A stretch of DNA of 6,605 nt from Bacillota bacterium (GTDB taxonomy: Bacteria > Bacillota > Limnochordia > Limnochordales > ZCTH02-B6), in the NCBI GenBank assembly GCA_017578085.1, contig PKQR01000126.1, forward strand, positions 1 through 6,605, written 5' to 3'. Shown piece by piece: positions 6,398-6,605 of this stretch. The notes under the pieces were generated by a model. That model made no database searches and was not told the DNA's origin. It worked only from the letters and a program-made list of their open reading frames with translations. Made by a program: the position numbers and the translations under genes. The stretch's first letter is position 1, and every line of letters starts with the position of its first letter.

Positions 6398-6496
6398 CGC
6401 GATCGTCCTGGTCTTGGTCAAAAGCAAGTGTCGTCGACCTCCGGTAGTGCAAAAACCCCGGGAGGTCGACGACACGTTCTTCTTGGCAGGATCGCG
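6398..6496. repeat. Large imperfect inverted repeat enclosing the leader palindrome
   Basis: CGCGATC-gt-CCTG (6398-6410) matches the reverse complement of CAGGATCGCG (6487-6496), with the 2-base gt bulge (and a one-base overlap of the C's). These outer arms flank the perfect palindrome at 6428-6475, so the whole 99-base segment is a two-tier inverted repeat. TCTTGG also occurs in direct orientation on both sides (about 6412 and 6481). The outer arms are separated from the inner ones by 17 bases on the left and 11 on the right. Confidence 0.6.
6428..6475. promoter_or_regulatory. Perfect 15-bp-arm palindrome in the presumed CRISPR leader
   Basis: GTGTCGTCGACCTCC (6428-6442) is the exact reverse complement of GGAGGTCGACGACAC (6461-6475). 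The 18-base centre runs from GGTAGTGC to an A5C4 tract, and two further pairs (G6443-C6459, G6444-C6458) are possible with one bulged G. Each arm contains the self-complementary GTCGAC. T-rich GTTCTTCTTGG follows on the + strand and TTGCTTTTGACC on the - strand, so a bidirectional terminator is one reading. The other is a leader element (regulator site or DNA structure) for the CRISPR array that starts 105 bases further on. I have an unverified impression that similar palindromes recur in leaders of arrays with this repeat class. Confidence 0.75.
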
Positions 6497-6580
6497 TCTA
6501 GCTGCGACGAAGAGAGTAGGCAAACGAGATCGGCGAACGACGAAGCAAGAGTCTTTGCGCGAAATCCCAGCTTGCGAAGG
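6476..6580 (+). promoter_or_regulatory. CRISPR leader, proximal part
   Basis: This segment runs directly into the first CRISPR repeat on its 5' side, so by position it is the leader, where the pre-crRNA promoter and the Cas1-Cas2 integration signals normally sit. It is purine-rich in the middle and lower in GC than the genes. A TTGGCA (6483-6488) matches the -35 consensus at five of six bases, but I see no -10 at 16-18 bases. Direct repeats are present: CGACGAAG at 6505-6512 and 6538-6545, and GGCAAACGA (6519-6527) with GGCGAACGA (6532-6540). No open frame of interest is present. Confidence 0.6.
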
Positions 6581-6605
6581 GTTTGGGCTCTACCTATGAG
6601 GGATT
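6581..6605 (+). CRISPR. First (leader-proximal) CRISPR repeat, truncated by the window end
   Basis: The last 25 bases begin GTTTGGGCTC and continue TACCTATGAGGGATT. This matches the well-known 30-base repeat class of form GTTT..., then TACCTATGAGGGATT, then GAAAC, so only the final five bases would be missing. Repeats of this class are found with type I-B and type III systems, mostly in Firmicutes. In this orientation the array extends to the right and the leader is on the left. No second copy lies upstream, so this should be the first repeat. With only one partial copy visible, the array itself is an inference from the repeat's identity. Confidence 0.8.

Noticed and set aside
6370..6398. TTGACT as a -35 element for a CRISPR promoter
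   Set aside because: The hexamer is good, but nothing like TATAAT occurs 16-18 bases downstream; the match is part of the palindromic core instead.
5939..6523. 194-codon - strand frame across the SDR end and the leader region
   Set aside because: It overlaps the conserved SDR C-terminus and the leader palindromes. The predicted peptide has no recognisable domain and an unlikely composition.

Overview
The window comes from a GC-rich bacterium with dense, strongly G/C-ending codon use. The right edge looks like a CRISPR repeat of the class ending in ATGAGGGATTGAAAC, which I associate mainly with Firmicutes (often thermophiles). A high-GC, possibly thermophilic Firmicute is therefore my best guess, but no rRNA or other phylogenetic marker is present, so this is inference.

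Layout, all on the + strand: (1) 1-292, a non-coding leader with short inverted repeats at the left edge, an A/T-richer stretch at about 51-140 that probably holds promoter or operator signals, two GC-rich hairpins at 238-274 and a good Shine-Dalgarno. (2) 293-4933, a complete glutamate synthase large (alpha) subunit, gltB, with all expected domains and active-site and Fe-S residues. (3) 4934-5119, an intergenic gap carrying a 13-bp tandem repeat and no convincing U-tailed terminator. (4) 5120-6067, an NAD(P)-binding atypical short-chain dehydrogenase/epimerase-like protein that seems to have lost the usual Tyr-Lys catalytic pair. (5) 6068-6580, about 510 bases without a convincing gene but full of inverted repeats. 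The most striking is a perfect 15-bp-arm palindrome at 6428-6475, itself nested in a larger imperfect inverted repeat (6398-6496). (6) 6581-6605, the first 25 bases of what appears to be a 30-base CRISPR repeat, cut by the window end. In this orientation the repeat's missing 3' end should read GAAAC, so the array runs to the right and region 5 contains its leader.

The two protein genes have no evident functional link. GltB makes glutamate from glutamine and 2-oxoglutarate and normally needs a GltD partner, which is not in this window. The most interesting part is the right end: the leader-side boundary of a CRISPR array, with an elaborate palindromic structure about 105 bases before the first repeat. 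No cas gene is visible, so the type cannot be fixed from this window.
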